Source: Slackia piriformis YIT 12062 (GTDB taxonomy: Bacteria; Actinomycetota; Coriobacteriia; Coriobacteriales; Eggerthellaceae). Taken from it: a DNA stretch of 64,000 nt. Positions 24,486 to 33,357 of the stretch are shown here, one piece after another (position 1 is the first letter of the stretch; each line of letters opens with the position of its first letter). The notes under the pieces were generated by a model, which did not search any database, had not been told where the DNA came from, and saw nothing but the letters and a program-made list of their open reading frames with translations. The stretch covers positions 1,179,114 through 1,243,113 of the forward strand of contig NZ_JH815198.1 in the NCBI RefSeq assembly GCF_000296445.1. Reading direction: 5' to 3'. Made by a program: the position numbers and the translations under genes.

Positions 24486-24883
24486 AAAGCGAATTCGAAG
24501 AAAACAATACCTAGGCGCGAATCGGTGGTCAAAAACAACGAGTTAGGGGAAGATTCTGCGTGAGAATGCAGGTCTGCGGTCAAAAGCGATGCATTGGGAG
24601 AAGTTTCGAGGTACCAAACGCTTTTTTTCGAGTCGATTCCCAACTTTCCTGCACGTCTTCATCCCTTCAGAAAGGATGAACGGCACAAATAGACCTGCCA
24701 GCGGTATCGTTCATTCCCCCAATACGACGAAATTGACCACAGTCGCAAGGATTAAGCTCCGTTCTTCCCCCAAAGCAGGCATTTCGACCAACGCTCGAAC
24801 GGAGGACAGACGCGACGTATGGTCTTGCTTAGGCGGCGACACCGAAGCCGTGTCGCGTATCGTCAGAGCGGCAACCAGGACGA
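24486..24883. other. geneless stretch carrying a four-copy 26-bp repeat
   Basis: This roughly 400-base stretch has no gene. It holds four 26-base copies of a degenerate repeat (see the separate entry). It also holds a GCGACAC/GTGTCGC hairpin (24836-24856) downstream of the Cys-rich protein gene, without a T run on the minus strand. Confidence 0.65.
24527..24789. repeat. 26-bp degenerate repeat, two direct and two inverted copies
   Basis: Copies lie at 24527-24552 (+), 24578-24603 (+), 24713-24738 (-) and 24764-24789 (-). All begin GGTC(A/G)A and end in a variant of TTGGGGGAAG. The middle 10 bases vary. The pairs are spaced 51 bases start to start in both orientations, so the whole forms a large inverted arrangement. 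No terminal repeats or ORF are present. The pattern is that of a dispersed intergenic repeat family, but I see only this cluster in the window. Confidence 0.75.
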
Positions 24884-25546
24884 CTACTTCAAATAGCGAT
24901 TGATGTCGAGCCCGCCCATGATGTCATCCATGGCTTCTTTGAGCTCCTTCGCCGCAAGAGCGCCTTCGCGAGCAAGCTCGACACTTCCTTTCGCCATGCT
25001 TTTCATCTCGCCTTGCGTCATGCCCATGACGACCACCTTGTCGTCGGGATCGCCCTCCTCTTCGGCGGGACACCAGTCGTAATGTGCGCACGTTTCGCAT
25101 TCGCCGTCGCATCCGGCTTCGTAATACGCCTCCGCCGCGTCCTTGGCAGCCTTCTCCTCTTCGGTAAGCTCCTCCTCAGGCTCTTCCTCCTGGTCGGCAG
25201 GCTCCTCGGGCTCTTCCTCAGTCTGCTCTTCTACGACTTCTTCCTCGTCTTCGAAGTCGTCAGGACACCAGTCGTAGTACGGGCACGTTTCGCACTCGCC
25301 CTCGCACTGCTCGTCGTAGTATTTCTGCCATTCCGCCTGCATGGCGGCATCGTCTTTAGGCTCAAACTTCTCCTTCAGGCGTTGGTATTCCTCATACTCC
25401 CGACGTTCACGGGCTTTTGCCACCCCGCCCTTACGACGGCCTTTCTTGGAACCGCCTTCGTTTTCAAGGTCACCGAACACCGCTTCTTTCGCGACGTTTT
25501 TCGCAACACGGCCCGCGGTACGCGTAGCCTTCCTGAACAAGCCCAT
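24884..25546 (-). CDS. acidic protein with two identical four-cysteine motifs, function unknown
   Basis: This 220-residue soluble protein was not recognised. The N-terminus is basic and helical (1-60). A cysteine motif, C-x3-C-x2-C-x5-C-P (Cys81, 85, 88, 94 in CEGECETCPYYDWCP), is followed by a very acidic Glu/Pro linker (97-135). A second copy with the same spacing (Cys146, 150, 153, 159 in CDGECETCAHYDWCP) and a helical C-terminus follow. The motifs look fit to bind zinc or an iron-sulfur cluster. It starts 13 bases after the smpB stop with AGGAGGTAATTCTTC upstream, so it is the last gene of rnr-smpB. A link to ribosome rescue or RNA decay is inferred from position only. Confidence 0.75.
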   Translation of the reverse strand: MGLFRKATRTAGRVAKNVAKEAVFGDLENEGGSKKGRRKGGVAKARERREYEEYQRLKEKFEPKDDAAMQAEWQKYYDEQCEGECETCPYYDWCPDDFEDEEEVVEEQTEEEPEEPADQEEEPEEELTEEEKAAKDAAEAYYEAGCDGECETCAHYDWCPAEEEGDPDDKVVVMGMTQGEMKSMAKGSVELAREGALAAKELKEAMDDIMGGLDINRYLK

Positions 25547-25559
25547 GAAGAATTACCTC

Positions 25560-26024
25560 CTATCGCAAACGAGCCTTAAGCGCCCGCTCGATCTCACGCT
25601 TCGAATCACGCTCCGCCATAGAAGCGCGCTTGTCGTAGAGTTTCTTGCCCCGTGCAACAGCGAGCTCGATTTTCACAAGCCCGTTTTGCGCGAAATAGAT
25701 GTTCAAAGGAACCAGGGCCATGCCCCTTTCGCGCGTTTTCTCCTCGAGATAGCGAATCTGATTGCGATGCAACAGCAGCTTGCGCTTGCGATCGGGGTCC
25801 GGATTGGCGATGTTGCCATGCGAATACGGAGCAATGTGCAGATTGTGCAGCCAGACCTCGCCGTGACGGATAAGCGCGAAGCAATCGGTCAGCTGGCAAT
25901 TATTCTCGCGAAGCGAGCAGACCTCCGTGCCGGACAACACGACACCGACCTCGAACGTTTCGAGGATATCGTACTCGTGAAACGCCTTGCGGTTCTTCGC
26001 TATCTGCTTTTTCTCTCGTGCCAC
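25560..26024 (-). CDS. smpB: SsrA-binding protein SmpB
   Basis: This 154-residue protein is the tmRNA partner that fits the tRNA-like domain into the stalled ribosome. It has KNRKAFHEYDILETFEVGVV, LSGTEVCSLRENNCQL, 'IAPYSHGNIANPDPDRKRKLLLHRNQI' and the basic C-terminal tail (KKLYDKRASMAERDSKRE). The GTG at 26024 gives the family N-terminus (VAREKKQIAKNR); an ATG at 26081 would add 19 unusual residues. It lies 84 bases after rnr and 1.2 kb from ssrA on the opposite strand. Confidence 0.95.
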   Translation of the reverse strand: MAREKKQIAKNRKAFHEYDILETFEVGVVLSGTEVCSLRENNCQLTDCFALIRHGEVWLHNLHIAPYSHGNIANPDPDRKRKLLLHRNQIRYLEEKTRERGMALVPLNIYFAQNGLVKIELAVARGKKLYDKRASMAERDSKREIERALKARLR

Positions 26025-26108
26025 GTTGTCGAACTGCCTTTCGTTATCGTGCAAACGCCGTGCTTGCATAGACCGATGCACGGCGCACCATTATACAGGT
26101 TCGCCCGC

Positions 26109-28160
26109 TTAGCGACGAACGCCCCTGCGCTTGCTCTCCAGCAGGATGAAATCGGCCCTGCGCTCGTAAGGAGAAACCGCCGCGATGCGAATGCGCACCC
26201 GCATGCCCAGCCGATAGACCGAGCCGCTGTCGGAACCCGTTAGGGTGCGACGCGCGGCGTTGAGGACGTAGTATTCGTCCCTGTCCCGCAACGACACGAA
26301 GCCTTCGGAAGTGTCGTTCAGGCGAACGAAGAACCCCGAGCTCATGACGCCAGAAATCAAACCCTGAGCCTCTTCGCCTATGCGCGTCTCCAAAAGCTCG
26401 TAGAGCTTGAGCTCTTGCGATTCTCGCGCGGCCACCTCCGCCGTTCGCTCCGCGACCGAAGCATGGTCGGCAATCGCCGCCATGGCGCTTTCGACAGCCG
26501 AGGTTTCTTGGGTCCTCCCGAAAAGCGCGACTTTCACCATGCGATGGACCATGAGGTCGGGATAGCGCCTGATAGGGCTTGTAAAGTGCGCGTACGCGTT
26601 ACTCGCTAGACCAAAATGAGGAGCGCAGCAGTCCTGGTATGCGGCGCGCTTCATGGTGCGAATCATAAGCATAGAGACGAGGTATTCCTCCCTGCGTCCT
26701 TTCGCGTAGGACAGAACTCGCTGGATGGCACGCGGATTGCCAGACGCAAGCGCCGAAAGCGAGACGTGCTTTTCGTAGCCGAACTCCTGGAGAACTGGTT
26801 TGAGCTCGGCCATGTCCGCCGGCGCAGGCTGCTCGTGCGTTCGGTATATGCACGCCACGCCCTGATCGCGCAAAAGGCGCGCCACGGCCTCGTTCGCGGC
26901 AATCATGGCTTCTTCGACGAGCGATGTCGCATCGTTTTTCACGCGCAGATCAACCCCGAGCGGATGGCCGCCCTCATCGAGCGCAACCTTCGCCTCGACG
27001 CTTTCGAAATCGATGCCGCCGCGCTTCACGCGATTCTCGTGCAAAGCCTCGGCGGCCTCGTGGAGCAACACGATGTCGGAGGCGACATCCGAAGCAAGAG
27101 AGCCCCTCAAGCATTCAAGCGCATCGGCGGCGCCTTCAAGATCGCCCCGAAGGTACGCGGAAAGCGCAGACTGCGCCTGACCGTAGGTCAAACGAGCCGC
27201 AGAGCGGATTACCGAGGGATATGCCTTCATGTGAGACACGTTTCCCAACGGATCGACGACCATATCGACCGTCATGGCGCGACGCAGACGGCCAGGGCGA
27301 AGCGAGCAGACATCGTTCGAAAGCTGCTCGGGAAGCATGGGGATGACGCGGTCGACGAGGTATACACTTGTCGCGCGGCGGCGCGCCTCAATATCAAGGG
27401 GTGAGCCCCAGGGCACATAATGCGAGACGTCGGCTATATGAACCCCGAGAAGCAGCCTCCCGTCGCCGAAGGGCTCGATCGAGAGAGCGTCGTCGAAGTC
27501 CTTCGCATCGTCGGGGTCGATGGTAAAGATTCGACGCTTGCTCAGGTCGACATAGCGCGAATCCGAAAGCGCGTCTTCGGCGTCTTCGCGCACCTCCCCC
27601 GCCTGCTGCAAAGCCGCTAAGCCGAAATGGGTCTCCAGCTTATGGCGGGCGACAATCAGGGAAACGTCAATTCCTACATCGCCCTCGTGCCCCAAGACCT
27701 CCTCCACGACACCCTGGGCGGGTTCGCGCCTCGAAGGGTAGACGGTCATGCGAACGCGAACGATATCGCCATTGCGCACATGGGGGGCATCGCTTCTCAG
27801 CGTGAAGATGTCATGTTTGATGCGAGGGTCTTCAGGAACGACGACGCCAAAGGGCTCAGCCACTTCATAACGCCCCACAATGCACTCGTGCGCCCTTGAC
27901 AGGACGCGTACGACACGTGCGGCAGGACGGTTGTTCGAGGCGATCGCAGAACGCGACGAGCGTTGCGAAGCCCCTGGCAGACGCGTCACTTCGACCATAT
28001 CTCCGTCAAACGCGTCGGCGACTTTCGAAGCCGGAATGAAGAACTCTCCTTCGGCGGTCTGGACGAAGCCGAAACCGCCCCCGCAAAGCTCAAGAACCCC
28101 GCGGGGATGGGCGCGCGGGGTTCGTCTTGTATTGGATTTTCGCGATCGAGAACGCGCCAT
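26109..28160 (-). CDS. rnr: ribonuclease R
   Basis: This 683-residue processive 3'-5' exoribonuclease is of the RNB family. It has an N-terminal cold-shock type domain (GVLELCGGGFGFVQTAEGEFFIP), the RNB catalytic core with TIDPDDAKDFDDALSIEPF (metal-binding aspartates), LVEEAMIAANEAVARLL and YAHFTSPIRRYPDLMVHRM, and a C-terminal S1 domain. RNase R degrades structured RNA and the mRNA released by tmRNA. AAAAGGAGTTGC precedes ATG 28160. It sits between ctpA and smpB on the same strand. Confidence 0.95.
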   Translation of the reverse strand: MARSRSRKSNTRRTPRAHPRGVLELCGGGFGFVQTAEGEFFIPASKVADAFDGDMVEVTRLPGASQRSSRSAIASNNRPAARVVRVLSRAHECIVGRYEVAEPFGVVVPEDPRIKHDIFTLRSDAPHVRNGDIVRVRMTVYPSRREPAQGVVEEVLGHEGDVGIDVSLIVARHKLETHFGLAALQQAGEVREDAEDALSDSRYVDLSKRRIFTIDPDDAKDFDDALSIEPFGDGRLLLGVHIADVSHYVPWGSPLDIEARRRATSVYLVDRVIPMLPEQLSNDVCSLRPGRLRRAMTVDMVVDPLGNVSHMKAYPSVIRSAARLTYGQAQSALSAYLRGDLEGAADALECLRGSLASDVASDIVLLHEAAEALHENRVKRGGIDFESVEAKVALDEGGHPLGVDLRVKNDATSLVEEAMIAANEAVARLLRDQGVACIYRTHEQPAPADMAELKPVLQEFGYEKHVSLSALASGNPRAIQRVLSYAKGRREEYLVSMLMIRTMKRAAYQDCCAPHFGLASNAYAHFTSPIRRYPDLMVHRMVKVALFGRTQETSAVESAMAAIADHASVAERTAEVAARESQELKLYELLETRIGEEAQGLISGVMSSGFFVRLNDTSEGFVSLRDRDEYYVLNAARRTLTGSDSGSVYRLGMRVRIRIAAVSPYERRADFILLESKRRGVRR

Positions 28161-28190
28161 GCAACTCCTTTTCACGCCGGAAACGGCAGG

Positions 28191-29441
28191 CTAGACAAGC
28201 GAACCTGCCGTTTCGATGGCAAAGGTTTTCTGATTGTCGTCCGATGCGCCTTCACGCACCGTGACCGTGATATTGGGGGAAACGCCGACGTTGTCGATAA
28301 GATAGCCGTCGGGACTCTTGTAGCGAGCCGCCGTGTAGCGAAGGGCGCCCCCGAAAGAAAGGGGCTTAGTGACCTGGACCGAACCTTTCCCCATGGTTGT
28401 CGTGCCCGTAAGGACTGCGCGGTCGGTATCGCGCAAAGCCGCCGCAAGGACTTCCGCCGATCCCGCTGTGTTGCCGTTCACCAAAACGACCAAAGGAGCG
28501 TCCGTGGCAATATCGCCCGTGACCTGCTTGGTCGTCTTCGCTTCGAGCGTATCGATTTCCACGACAACGCCGCTTCGGATGAACAGCGATGCCACATCGA
28601 CAGCCTTGGTGAGATACCCGCCGGGGTTGTCACGAAGATCGAGCACAAAGGAGTGGGCGCCGCGGGAGGAAAGGTCGTCCAATGCGGAGCGGACAAGCGT
28701 ATCGGAATTCTGCGTCAACTGCTTGAGGGAAATGTAGCCCACGCCATCGACAAGCTGCGTCGTGACGTTGGGTTCTTGATAATCCGAGCAGATCAACGTC
28801 GTAGTGAATTCCTCGCCCTCGGAGCCATCGGACGTCGAAGGCCGCAACCAGGTGATAACAACCGACGAGCCCGCCTCGCGCTGAACGGCGTTGATGGTCT
28901 CCGTTGCCGTCCAATCCTGCGAGCGATCGCCATCGATCGCAACGACCACGTCGCCCTGGCGAACCCCGGCATCCGAGGCGGAGGAGTTCTCGAAGACATC
29001 AAGCGCGAACGCTTTTCCGTTCTGCTCCGAGAAGAACACGCCGACGCCGGGATATTCGTCCGTCGCGACATCGACGAAAGAGGTGTAGCGGGCGTCGTCG
29101 AAATAGCGGGCATAAGCGTCGTCGGTATTCTTTAAGAAAGAATCGAGCACTGCGCGGGTGGTTGCATCGGCATCGTAGGAATCAAGGCTGCCGGAAGAGA
29201 GCATCTTCTCGACCTCATCAAGGCGGGAAGCTACCGCCGAGACCTCGGGAGAGGCGCCCTGGGAAGCCGACGAGGGATCTTTCGCCGCCACGATACCCAG
29301 GCGCTCCATGAGCTCGGCGTTTCCGCGCAGCAAAAAACCGGCGGAAAAAAGAAGGCACGCGGCAATGCAGAGGACCAGCATTCGCAAAATCCTCGCATTG
29401 CGCGTACCCATCTCGATATGTTTGCGTTTTCCGTTGCGCAT
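28191..29441 (-). CDS. ctpA: S41 C-terminal processing peptidase (CtpA family)
   Basis: This 416-residue membrane-anchored serine protease faces the outside. It has an N-terminal membrane helix (20-38), a PDZ domain (about 128-200) and a protease domain with LRDNPGG (269-275), catalytic Ser328 in NGNTAGSAEVLAAAL and Lys352 in TMGKGSVQ. In many bacteria CtpA is encoded after ftsEX and acts on cell-wall hydrolases or other envelope proteins. It follows ftsX by 12 bases. An internal ATG at 29411 could also serve as start. Confidence 0.93.
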   Translation of the reverse strand: MRNGKRKHIEMGTRNARILRMLVLCIAACLLFSAGFLLRGNAELMERLGIVAAKDPSSASQGASPEVSAVASRLDEVEKMLSSGSLDSYDADATTRAVLDSFLKNTDDAYARYFDDARYTSFVDVATDEYPGVGVFFSEQNGKAFALDVFENSSASDAGVRQGDVVVAIDGDRSQDWTATETINAVQREAGSSVVITWLRPSTSDGSEGEEFTTTLICSDYQEPNVTTQLVDGVGYISLKQLTQNSDTLVRSALDDLSSRGAHSFVLDLRDNPGGYLTKAVDVASLFIRSGVVVEIDTLEAKTTKQVTGDIATDAPLVVLVNGNTAGSAEVLAAALRDTDRAVLTGTTTMGKGSVQVTKPLSFGGALRYTAARYKSPDGYLIDNVGVSPNITVTVREGASDDNQKTFAIETAGSLV

Positions 29442-29453
29442 GAAGCTTCGGCG

Positions 29454-30365
29454 CTACACCTTCAGGTAGCGGCGCATGGCGAAAAACGACCCGACGGCAG
29501 CGATGATCAGACCGAATACCAGCATGACCAGATAAATCTGAACATACGTGCTTGCAGACAGATTGATAGGCAGCCACATAAGGGCGTTTGCAACCTGGGG
29601 AAGCGCGAATCGATGGATAAGCTCGATGGAGCCGATAGCCAAGGCGGAGCCGATAACGGCATGCACCACGCCTTCCATAAGGAAGGGCCCGCGAATGAAG
29701 CCGTTCGAAGCGCCGACGAGGCGCATGATGGCAATCTCCTTGCGGCGGGCAAGGATGGCGAGGCGAATGGTGTTGTTGATGAAGACCAGCGCGATGAAGA
29801 TCAGCAAGGCGATCAGCGCTATGCCGATGTAGCGGATGTAGCTCGTCAGGCTGAAGAGACGGTCTACGCTGTCTTCGCCGTATTTGACGCTATCCGAAGG
29901 ATCTTCCGGGTTGTCGCAGATAGCGATGAAATCCTTATCCGCCGCCAAATCGGAGGCGATGGTCTCAACCTGCTGCGGATCCGAAAGCTCGATTTCAATT
30001 GAAGCGGGCAACGGATTGGTGCCGTCGAGCTGATCGACGATATCGGTAGAGCTCATCGAGTTCTGGAAGTTCTCGAGAGCCTGGTCCTTCGTGGTGAAGC
30101 TAACGTTCGCAACGCCGTTGACGCGCTCGAGGTCAGACACAACCGCATCGATAGCGGACTGTTCCGCGTCGTCTGCGACATAGGCCGTGATGGAGACCTT
30201 GTCTTCGACCGACGACACGGTGTTGTTGATGATAGCTCCGCCCATCAGGAAGATGCCGATGATCAAAAGCGAAAGAAAGATGGTGATGATGGAACCCAGC
30301 GATGTGCTCAGATTGCGCGTGAAGCCCGTGAGGGATTCCTTGAAGAAATATATGAGACTAGACAT
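29454..30365 (-). CDS. ftsX: FtsX cell-division ABC permease
   Basis: This 303-residue permease has one N-terminal membrane helix (about 20-45), an extracellular domain (46-165) and three further helices (about 170-195, 220-245, 270-292). It pairs with FtsE and turns ATP hydrolysis into activation of a peptidoglycan hydrolase outside the cell. Its start lies inside the ftsE end (8-base overlap), so the two are coupled. No hydrolase gene (such as ripC) is adjacent; ctpA takes that place. Confidence 0.95.
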   Translation of the reverse strand: MSSLIYFFKESLTGFTRNLSTSLGSIITIFLSLLIIGIFLMGGAIINNTVSSVEDKVSITAYVADDAEQSAIDAVVSDLERVNGVANVSFTTKDQALENFQNSMSSTDIVDQLDGTNPLPASIEIELSDPQQVETIASDLAADKDFIAICDNPEDPSDSVKYGEDSVDRLFSLTSYIRYIGIALIALLIFIALVFINNTIRLAILARRKEIAIMRLVGASNGFIRGPFLMEGVVHAVIGSALAIGSIELIHRFALPQVANALMWLPINLSASTYVQIYLVMLVFGLIIAAVGSFFAMRRYLKV

Positions 30366-31374
30366 CGAAACCGTACACTCCCCTGTCCTGGTCGCGGGTC
30401 AGCTGACCGCTGTCAAGCGCGATAACGCGACGACGCATGTTGTCGACCATTTCGCGGTCGTGCGTGGCGACGAGCACCGTGGTGCCCGTGCGATTGATTC
30501 GCTCGAGAAGATCCATGATGCCGCGAGAAGTCTGCGGGTCGAGATTGCCCGTGGGCTCGTCGCACACCAGCAGCGGCGGACGATTCACGATGGCTCGGGC
30601 GATAGAAACGCGCTGCTGTTCGCCGCCGGAAAGCTGGTCGGGGCGCTTATTGAGCTTGTCCTGCAAGCCAACGAGGCGCAAGACCTCGGGAACCTGCGTC
30701 TTGATGACGTGGCGGCTTTTCCCGATTACCTCGAGCGCGAATGCAACGTTTTCGAAAACGGTCTTGTTCGGCAAGAGCTTGAAGTCCTGGAAAACGCAGC
30801 CGATATTGCGGCGCAGATAGGGCACGCGCCAGTTACGCATCGTGCTCAAATCCTCGCCCGCGATGAAGATATGGCCGTCGGTGGGCTTGAGCTCGCGCGT
30901 GATCAGTTTGATAAACGTGGATTTGCCCGATCCGGAATGACCTACCAAAAAGACGAATTCTCCCGCATAGATCTGCAGGGAAATGTCATGCAGGGAGGGC
31001 TTGTTGGGCTGTGCGGGATACACTTTGGTCACATGGTCGAATGTGATAACAGGAGCCCCCATGGGCTGCTGCTGCACATCTTCCACGGAAAGCGTGGGCA
31101 GCGAAGTGGACAGGTCGGGCAAAACGCCCGTTCTACCAGGAGCCTTCGAATGGCTTCCGTTGTGCGCCGGCGCGGAGCCGGGCGTATTCACGGGAGGCAT
31201 GGCGCCCGTGGCCTGAGGGCGGGGGCGCATTGCGCGCTCCGCCGGCACGGCGGGCCTTGAGGTTGCTGCGGCATCTTGCCCAGCGGCCGCATGACGGCCT
31301 TGAGCAGGCGGAACCGCCGGAATGGCGCCCGTCGACTCTTGGGCACGACGCTGCGCGTCGTTCGTGTTCGTCAC
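30358..31374 (-). CDS. ftsE: FtsE ATP-binding protein with long N-terminal extension
   Basis: The protein has 338 residues against about 230 for usual FtsE. The ABC domain is from about residue 108, with Walker [10 protein letters not shown] (145-153), signature LSGGEQQR and Walker [10 protein letters not shown]. The first 105 residues are Pro/Ala-rich and presumably disordered, and repeat a short motif: TGAIPAV (15-21), TGAMPPV (56-62), TGVLPDL (82-88). The extension is in frame with a GTG start at 31374 (CGGAGCATTCT upstream), and no better start exists just before the ABC domain apart from Met105. The motifs may bind a partner or be phosphorylated; that is inference. Confidence 0.93.
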   Translation of the reverse strand: MTNTNDAQRRAQESTGAIPAVPPAQGRHAAAGQDAAATSRPAVPAERAMRPRPQATGAMPPVNTPGSAPAHNGSHSKAPGRTGVLPDLSTSLPTLSVEDVQQQPMGAPVITFDHVTKVYPAQPNKPSLHDISLQIYAGEFVFLVGHSGSGKSTFIKLITRELKPTDGHIFIAGEDLSTMRNWRVPYLRRNIGCVFQDFKLLPNKTVFENVAFALEVIGKSRHVIKTQVPEVLRLVGLQDKLNKRPDQLSGGEQQRVSIARAIVNRPPLLVCDEPTGNLDPQTSRGIMDLLERINRTGTTVLVATHDREMVDNMRRRVIALDSGQLTRDQDRGVYGFDV

Positions 31375-31426
31375 AGAATGCTCCGTTCATATCATGGTTA
31401 CTGGACTTAACTCACCCATTCTAGCA

Positions 31427-31455
31427 AGACCGCCGCGCACAAGGCGCGGCGGTCA
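31427..31455 (-). terminator. hairpin between tktB and ftsE
   Basis: GACCGCCGCG and CGCGGCGGTC pair around CACAAGG. On the minus strand TCTTGCTAG follows, so it is a weak terminator for the tkt operon, which stops about 90 bases upstream. A TAGAAT box just beyond could belong to the ftsE promoter. Confidence 0.5.
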
Positions 31456-31541
31456 CAGAATGTTCATCGCGCTCCGCAAAACCCTCCATACGGCCAGACC
31501 AGACGTCGAAAACAGCCGAGTTTAAAGGGAGATTCGCATTG

Positions 31542-32492
31542 CTACAGAACGTTTTTCCTGGATAGGGCCTCATCGACAGCGGAAGCGATGGCCGGAGCGT
31601 CAAGCTCGAACTCTCGCATGAGCTCCGCCATTTCTCCCGACGTGCCGAAGCAGTCGCGCATGCCGACACGCACGAGCGGCAGGGGAAGCTTCTCGGACAA
31701 AAGCTCAGCGACGGCACCGCCCAGCCCGCCGATGACCGAATGCTCTTCAGCGGTGACAACGCACCCCGTCTTCCGAGCGGATGCGAGGATGGTCTCCTCG
31801 TCGAGGGGCTTGATAGAAAACGCATCGATGACCTCGGCAGAAACGCCTTTTTCCGCAAGCGCTTCGGCAGCCTTGAGAGCTTCGTCGATCTCTACGCCGC
31901 ACGCGACGATGGTAACGTCGCTGCCCTCGCGCAAAACCTTCGCGCGACCGACTTCAAACACCGAGTTCTCATCGTACACGCAAGGCACCGAGGCACGGCC
32001 CATACGGATGTAGACGGGGCCAGGGGTTTCGGCAGCAAGCTTGATGGCCGCCTTCGCCGCCGCGAAATCAGCGGGAACGAGCACGCGCATGTTGGGCAGC
32101 ACGCGCATAAGGGCGATGTCTTCGACCATCTGATGGCTGCCACCGTCAGGGCCTACGGAAACGCCGGCGTGCGTCGGAGCGATTTTCACATCAAGGTTCG
32201 CGTAGCACACGGTATTGCGAATCTGGTCATAGACGCGCCCCGTGCCGAATACCGCAAACGAGCCGGTGAACGCAACCTTTCCCGTCAGGGAAAGACCGGC
32301 GGCAACGCCGACCATGTCCTGCTCTGCAATGCCGACATTGAAAAGACGCTCGGGATAAGCGTCTCCGAGCTTCTTCGTGGTGGTGGACCCGGAAAGGTCC
32401 GCCTCGACGGCGACTACGGGAACGCCTGCGTTCGCGAGCTCGATCAGGGTCTCGCCGTACGCAGCGCGCGTGGCCTTCTTCTCGTTAGCCAT
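31542..32492 (-). CDS. transketolase, C-terminal subunit
   Basis: This 316-residue half-transketolase has the pyrimidine-binding (ATRAAYGETLIELA, 'NVGIAEQDMVGVAAGLSLTGK') and C-terminal domains. Together with the N-terminal half encoded just upstream it forms the thiamin diphosphate enzyme that moves two-carbon units in the non-oxidative pentose phosphate pathway. The two reading frames overlap by eight bases. Split transketolases are common in anaerobes and archaea. Confidence 0.94.
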   Translation of the reverse strand: MANEKKATRAAYGETLIELANAGVPVVAVEADLSGSTTTKKLGDAYPERLFNVGIAEQDMVGVAAGLSLTGKVAFTGSFAVFGTGRVYDQIRNTVCYANLDVKIAPTHAGVSVGPDGGSHQMVEDIALMRVLPNMRVLVPADFAAAKAAIKLAAETPGPVYIRMGRASVPCVYDENSVFEVGRAKVLREGSDVTIVACGVEIDEALKAAEALAEKGVSAEVIDAFSIKPLDEETILASARKTGCVVTAEEHSVIGGLGGAVAELLSEKLPLPLVRVGMRDCFGTSGEMAELMREFELDAPAIASAVDEALSRKNVL

Positions 32493-33321
32493 GCAGGGCC
32501 TCCTTATCGGTCAGTTCGGCAACGGCCTGCTCGGCCTGCTCGGCATTGGGAGCTTTCCCGTGCCATCCTGCCTGGTCTTCCATGAACGAAACGCCTTTGC
32601 CCTTCGTGGTCTCGGCGATGACGATCTTCGGCTTTCCCGACTTCGCGCCCTTCGCGGACTCCAACGTCGCAAGGACTGCCTCCATATCGTTGCCGTCGCA
32701 CACGAAAACCTGCCAGCCAAAAGCCTCGAATTTGGCAGAGAAGCTGTCGGGGCAGCACACGTCTTCGATACGGCCGTCGATCTGGAGGTGGTTATGATCG
32801 AGAATCGCGACCAGGTTGTCCAGGTTGCGGTGGGATGCGAACATAGCGGCCTCCCAGACCTGGCCCTCCTGGCATTCGCCGTCTCCCATCAGCGTGAAGA
32901 CGGTTGCCTCGCTGCCGTCGAGCTTCAGGCCGCACGCCATGCCGGCGGCAATGGAGAGGCCCTGGCCCAAAGATCCCGTCGACGCCTCGACGCCGGGAAG
33001 CTTGCGGCAGTCGGGATGTCCCTGAAGACGGCTGTGCAGCTTGCGAAGAGTCTTCAGCTCCTCTTTGGGGAAATAGCCGGACTCGGCAAGCGTTGCGTAA
33101 AGCACGGGAGCCGCATGTCCCTTCGAAAGAAGGAAACGGTCGCGGTCCTCCTTCCTGGGATCGTTCGCGTCATGGTCGAGCACGCCACCGAAATACAGCG
33201 CGCACAAAATCTCGACAGACGAGAGCGACCCTCCCGGATGCCCGCTTCCCGCTTCGGCCACCATTTCGACGATATCCACGCGAATATCGTTGGCCTTGCC
33301 TTTCAAATCTTCCAGGTTCAC
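32485..33321 (-). CDS. transketolase, N-terminal subunit
   Basis: The 278-residue thiamin diphosphate-binding half has GHPGGSLSSVEILCALYFGG, 'KGHAAPVLYATLAESGYFP', GSLGQGLSIAAGMA and the GDGECQEGQVWEAAMFAS cofactor motif. GTG 33321 after AAGGAAAACGAC fits best; a TTG at 33348 is also in frame. It lies 36 bases after prfB, so secA-prfB-tkt may be one transcription unit. Confidence 0.93.
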   Translation of the reverse strand: MNLEDLKGKANDIRVDIVEMVAEAGSGHPGGSLSSVEILCALYFGGVLDHDANDPRKEDRDRFLLSKGHAAPVLYATLAESGYFPKEELKTLRKLHSRLQGHPDCRKLPGVEASTGSLGQGLSIAAGMACGLKLDGSEATVFTLMGDGECQEGQVWEAAMFASHRNLDNLVAILDHNHLQIDGRIEDVCCPDSFSAKFEAFGWQVFVCDGNDMEAVLATLESAKGAKSGKPKIVIAETTKGKGVSFMEDQAGWHGKAPNAEQAEQAVAELTDKEALHG

Positions 33322-33357
33322 GTCGTTTTCCTTCCGAATCAGCGACAATCGATACCT

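Noticed and set aside
24527-24789. 26-bp repeats as a CRISPR array
   Set aside because: Copies are degenerate, unevenly spaced and in both orientations, with no cas genes nearby.
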